The translations under genes were made by a program, and so were the position numbers. The notes under the pieces were generated by a model. It was not told the DNA's origin. It saw nothing but the letters and a program-made list of their open reading frames with translations, and searched no databases. From Verrucomicrobiales bacterium (GTDB lineage: Bacteria > Verrucomicrobiota > Verrucomicrobiia > Verrucomicrobiales > DEV007), in contig JAKISY010000071.1 in NCBI GenBank assembly GCA_021648365.1, forward strand, positions 1 through 24,785: a stretch of 24,785 nt of DNA. Direction: 5' to 3'. Below are positions 22,593 through 24,785 of this stretch, piece by piece; positions within the stretch are counted from its first letter, which is position 1, and each line of letters starts with the position of its first letter.

Positions 22593-23360
22593 CTACTTAG
22601 CGTCTGGTGGGAACATCGGAGTCTGCTCAGCAAGCCAAGCGTCAAATTCTTCTTTCGGTAGCACTTTCACCGTTGCCACCATGTTAGCATGACCTGCACC
22701 ACACAGCTGAGCACAGACGATGTCCCACTCACCCGTTTTAGTCGCCGTGAACCACATCGGAATCTCACGCCCAGGAATCGCATCCTGTTGCGTCATCAGT
22801 GGAATCGGAGCCAGGCCGTGGATCACGTCTTTGGAAGTCACCTGAATGATCACTTTTTGACCCAATGGCAAAACCAACTCATTCAAAGTAGCAAAGTCAT
22901 CACGAGCATTAGGATCCTGTTTCAACAAACCAATTCCATTAGCAGAACTCATCGCACTGACATCCGTCAGCCCAATTTTTCCATCTTTTCCAGCGTAATG
23001 AAAACTCCAGCGGAACTGCTCCCCCACCGCGCGGATTTTCAATACATCATCGCCAGTAGGAATCCCCTCGGTTCTCGCTGCCCATAAAGGAAAAGCAAAA
23101 CCCAGCAACAGAACCACTTCGACAATCACCACGCCGATCTCCACGTGCGTAGAGAAATGGGATGTCATGCCCTCATATTGCGCTTTAGGATTAGCCTTCT
23201 TATTGAAACGTAACAATACAAAGATCAAAAATCCCGACCAGAAGATAAACAACATTCCCATCACCCAGTGCACCATTTCTAGGAAATGATTCACCATGTC
23301 GCCGTGTTCACTAGCGATCTCTGCCATTCCAATGGCTTGATTAATTCCCGCAATAATCAT
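22593..23360 (-). CDS. coxB: Cytochrome c oxidase subunit II
   Basis: The protein has 255 aa. Two N-terminal membrane helices (about residues 28-50 and 73-94) are followed by a periplasmic cupredoxin domain. The binuclear CuA site is intact: His181 in DVIHGLAP, Cys216, Cys220, His224 and Met227 in CAQLCGAGHANM. The electron-entry aromatic region is EQFRWSFHYAG (residues 114-124). No fused cytochrome c domain is present, so electrons must come from a separate carrier. A small insertion near residues 130-155 enlarges the domain. It is the last structural subunit gene of the leftward cluster before the heme A genes, and starts 4 bases after the preceding small gene. Confidence 0.95.
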   Translation of the reverse strand: MIIAGINQAIGMAEIASEHGDMVNHFLEMVHWVMGMLFIFWSGFLIFVLLRFNKKANPKAQYEGMTSHFSTHVEIGVVIVEVVLLLGFAFPLWAARTEGIPTGDDVLKIRAVGEQFRWSFHYAGKDGKIGLTDVSAMSSANGIGLLKQDPNARDDFATLNELVLPLGQKVIIQVTSKDVIHGLAPIPLMTQQDAIPGREIPMWFTATKTGEWDIVCAQLCGAGHANMVATVKVLPKEEFDAWLAEQTPMFPPDAK

Positions 23361-23364
23361 CTTT

Positions 23365-23589
23365 TTATCTATGTTTAATATTCATTCCCGCTGTTTCCAG
23401 CTCAAGCCGACGACCACGCCGCGCTAGATTAATTATAAAAGTCACGATGCACGACAGCACCCCCATCAAAACAAAAAGCATAACCCATATTCCCATGTTG
23501 GCGGCATTAGTCTGCGGATCATCAAGCGAGCCAGTGCAAACCGCGCAGGCAAAAATAGGATTCATCAAACTAGCAAGCAAGATACTCAT
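23365..23589 (-). CDS. Small membrane protein with a CAVC motif
   Basis: The protein has 74 aa. The N-terminus MSILLASLMNPIFACAVCTG carries a CAVC motif directly after a hydrophobic stretch; it is followed by one membrane helix (about residues 32-56, IWVMLFVLMGVLSCIVTFII) and a basic tail. The ATG at 23589 is favoured over the TTG at 23592; it lies 3 bases after the stop of the upstream small gene. Short genes with a C-x-x-C near the start sit in oxidase clusters of this kind, and a metal-insertion or heme-relay role is conceivable, but I do not recognise a named family. Confidence 0.7.
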   Translation of the reverse strand: MSILLASLMNPIFACAVCTGSLDDPQTNAANMGIWVMLFVLMGVLSCIVTFIINLARRGRRLELETAGMNIKHR

Positions 23590-23592
23590 CAA

Positions 23593-23790
23593 TCAATTTT
23601 CCTGACCTTTCAGTTTTTTCAAAAACCACACCCCGTAGACGCTAAGAGCCACAGCAGCCAAGCAACTGACTCCACCCATAAACAACACCCCCCCCTGCGG
23701 TTGATAACGTGTGAAAGCCCATACAGCAAAGCCCACCGACAGCGTCACCGCAGTCAAGATAAAGACAATATGGAATTGTTTCAGAGACAT
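23593..23790 (-). CDS. Small two-helix membrane protein in the oxidase cluster
   Basis: The protein has 65 aa with two predicted membrane helices (residues about 7-26 and 32-56) joined by a short turn, RYQPQGGV, and a basic end, FLKKLKGQEN. No catalytic residues are present. It lies between subunit IV and the CAVC-containing small gene, nearly abutting both, so it is co-transcribed with them. It could be an extra small oxidase subunit or an assembly factor. The family is not recognised. Confidence 0.7.
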   Translation of the reverse strand: MSLKQFHIVFILTAVTLSVGFAVWAFTRYQPQGGVLFMGGVSCLAAVALSVYGVWFLKKLKGQEN

Positions 23791-23812
23791 AACAAATTTA
23801 GCTCAAATCAAT

Positions 23813-24139
23813 CTAAAAAGCAGCGTGAACAGGATTCCACAACGCGTAGAGCATCAATAGCATCATGCCAAAAGCAAAGTAACAAGTAAATAGCAGCATC
23901 TTGTAGATCAAACCCTTTTCATGATTTAAATGCATGAAGATCAAAGCCACCAAGGAGGATTTGAAAAGGGCTATTGCCAAGCCCACTGCTACATCAAGGG
24001 CGCTGATGCCCGGCTCACCAAAATCAAAAAAATCAATTCTAGCAACTGCCACGGTGATGCCCGTGAATACGAACAAAGCTATCCCTACTGCAGTGTACGC
24101 TTTTCTATGTTTTTCAATCTCTTCAGGTGAGTTCGCCAT
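23813..24139 (-). CDS. Cytochrome c oxidase subunit IV (bacterial caa3 type)
   Basis: The protein has 108 aa and three predicted membrane helices (about residues 14-34, 46-70 and 80-101). FKSSLVALIFMHLNHEKGLIYK is the hallmark of prokaryotic COX4 proteins, with the conserved His in MHLNHE. The opening EEIEKHRKAYTAVGIALFVFTGITV is also typical. It helps assembly or stability of the heme-copper oxidase core. It is placed after subunit III and before two small membrane genes on the same strand, as in other bacterial aa3/caa3 operons. Confidence 0.9.
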   Translation of the reverse strand: MANSPEEIEKHRKAYTAVGIALFVFTGITVAVARIDFFDFGEPGISALDVAVGLAIALFKSSLVALIFMHLNHEKGLIYKMLLFTCYFAFGMMLLMLYALWNPVHAAF

Positions 24140-24199
24140 GATCGCTACTTATAAATGATTCTATGATGTTTGTGATTGCCAATGGGTGCCTGCTTCCAA

Positions 24200-24785
24200 T
24201 TAAAACAAATACATGATAGGAAAGAGGAAGATCCAAACCAAGTCAACAAAGTGCCAAAACAAGCCTACCACTTCAACACGGTTTGCCATGTGCTCTGGGT
24301 CCTTGAGGAACAGCTTTTTGCCGAACAACAGGAAATAACCCATCACCACAACCCCACCGATCACATGCAAGCCGTGCAAGCCCGTCATTAGGAAATAAAT
24401 CGCATAATAGGTCCCGTAAGCTGGGCCGTGGTTGGAAAGAAACTTCTTCTGTTCTCGTGGCACTTCGATGATGATTTCGCCATGGGAACCCAGCTCAACC
24501 ACCTCTCCCACATCATGGCCAGTAGCTTTTGCTTCCTTGTGTCCGCTGTGATCAACTTTGCTATGCTCACCAGACTCACTACCCGCTTGCTGATCTCCTG
24601 CTGCACTGCTGTGGAAACCATGTACATTGACTCGACGACTTCTTAGCTGACGGTCAGGAACAGGAACTCCTTTGCCTTCCATATAATATTCTTCCATCTT
24701 TTTGATTTCATCATCACGAGCATGATCCCATCCCGATTTTGTGGCTTCGTCATTGATCAATTTCCACACTAAAGCTTGATCCTGC
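24200..24785 (-). CDS. coxC: Cytochrome c oxidase subunit III, truncated at the window edge
   Basis: The visible C-terminal part is about 195 residues; the frame stays open through the right edge, so the N-terminal helices are outside the window. The closing segment is diagnostic: GPAYGTYYAIYFLMTGLHGLHVIGG, then RVEVVGLFWHFVDLVWIFLFPIMYLF, with the membrane helices and Trp/His/Asp cluster of subunit III. Upstream of these is a soluble insertion of about 75 residues (24520-24690) rich in His, Gly, Ser and Glu, unusual in this subunit. Subunit III stabilises the core and its proton uptake. Subunit I would be expected next, beyond the right edge. Confidence 0.93.
   Translation of the reverse strand, partial: QDQALVWKLINDEATKSGWDHARDDEIKKMEEYYMEGKGVPVPDRQLRSRRVNVHGFHSSAAGDQQAGSESGEHSKVDHSGHKEAKATGHDVGEVVELGSHGEIIIEVPREQKKFLSNHGPAYGTYYAIYFLMTGLHGLHVIGGVVVMGYFLLFGKKLFLKDPEHMANRVEVVGLFWHFVDLVWIFLFPIMYLF

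Noticed and set aside
1..24785. CRISPR array, tRNA or rRNA genes
   Set aside because: No regularly spaced repeats of 25-40 bases and no tRNA-like cloverleaf or conserved rRNA strings were seen by eye on either strand.

Overview
The window looks like a chromosomal segment of a Gram-negative, aerobic bacterium, most likely from the Verrucomicrobiota. This rests on the combination of a caa3/aa3-type cytochrome oxidase cluster with tiny companion membrane proteins, a DUF420-DUF1573 fusion, twin PilT-like ATPases, many lineage-restricted exported proteins, weak Shine-Dalgarno usage, and intergenic repeats of a style I associate with this phylum. No rRNA, tRNA or CRISPR array is visible, so the assignment is inference.

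Layout. (1) Positions 1-5425 are an accessory region. It holds two tandem tyrosine recombinases (the first cut by the window edge), a PIN-domain toxin-like gene overlapping a small partner gene, then a visibly AT-richer block with a secreted protein (calcium-loop N-terminus and a C-terminus resembling phosphodiester glycosidase/NAGPA domains) and a lipoprotein. A gap of about 460 bases follows that hides two short coupled reverse-strand reading frames. (2) Positions 5426-9028 hold a YqjD/YqjE/YqjK-like envelope trio and two PilT-family ATPases, all on +. (3) A REP/BIME-like double palindrome at 9048-9119 separates the pilT-like genes from a convergent leftward operon: Fur-family regulator, sufC, sufB, sufD (Fe-S cluster assembly), with a Fur/PerR-type box in front of it. 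(4) Positions 13503-15826 hold two leftward envelope proteins of unknown function. (5) Positions 16182-18282 hold an L,D-transpeptidase, a cytosolic rhodanese, a MazEF-type toxin-antitoxin pair and a membrane-anchored rhodanese. (6) Positions 18303-24785 are a leftward cytochrome c oxidase biogenesis and structural cluster. In transcription order it reads coxC (cut by the window edge), coxD/subunit IV, two small membrane proteins, coxB, ctaA, ctaB, sco1, and the DUF420-DUF1573 fusion. Subunit I is not in the window and probably lies beyond the right edge.

How the genes fit together. CtaB and CtaA convert heme B to heme O to heme A, Sco1 delivers copper to the CuA site of CoxB, and the DUF420 half of the fusion is related to CtaM/YozB oxidase-assembly proteins, so the right third is one functional module. 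The SUF operon with its own Fur-type regulator is a self-contained iron/oxidative-stress module. The left 5 kb is a mosaic of mobile and horizontally acquired DNA.

No clear-cut unknown defence or RNA system was found. The observations most worth following are the intergenic repeats: the REP pair, an imperfect palindromic element found twice around the oxidase genes, and a quadruple AGCTGT site. Also notable are the cryptic reverse-strand reading frames at 5034-5404 and the chimeric exoprotein/lipoprotein pair beside the recombinases.
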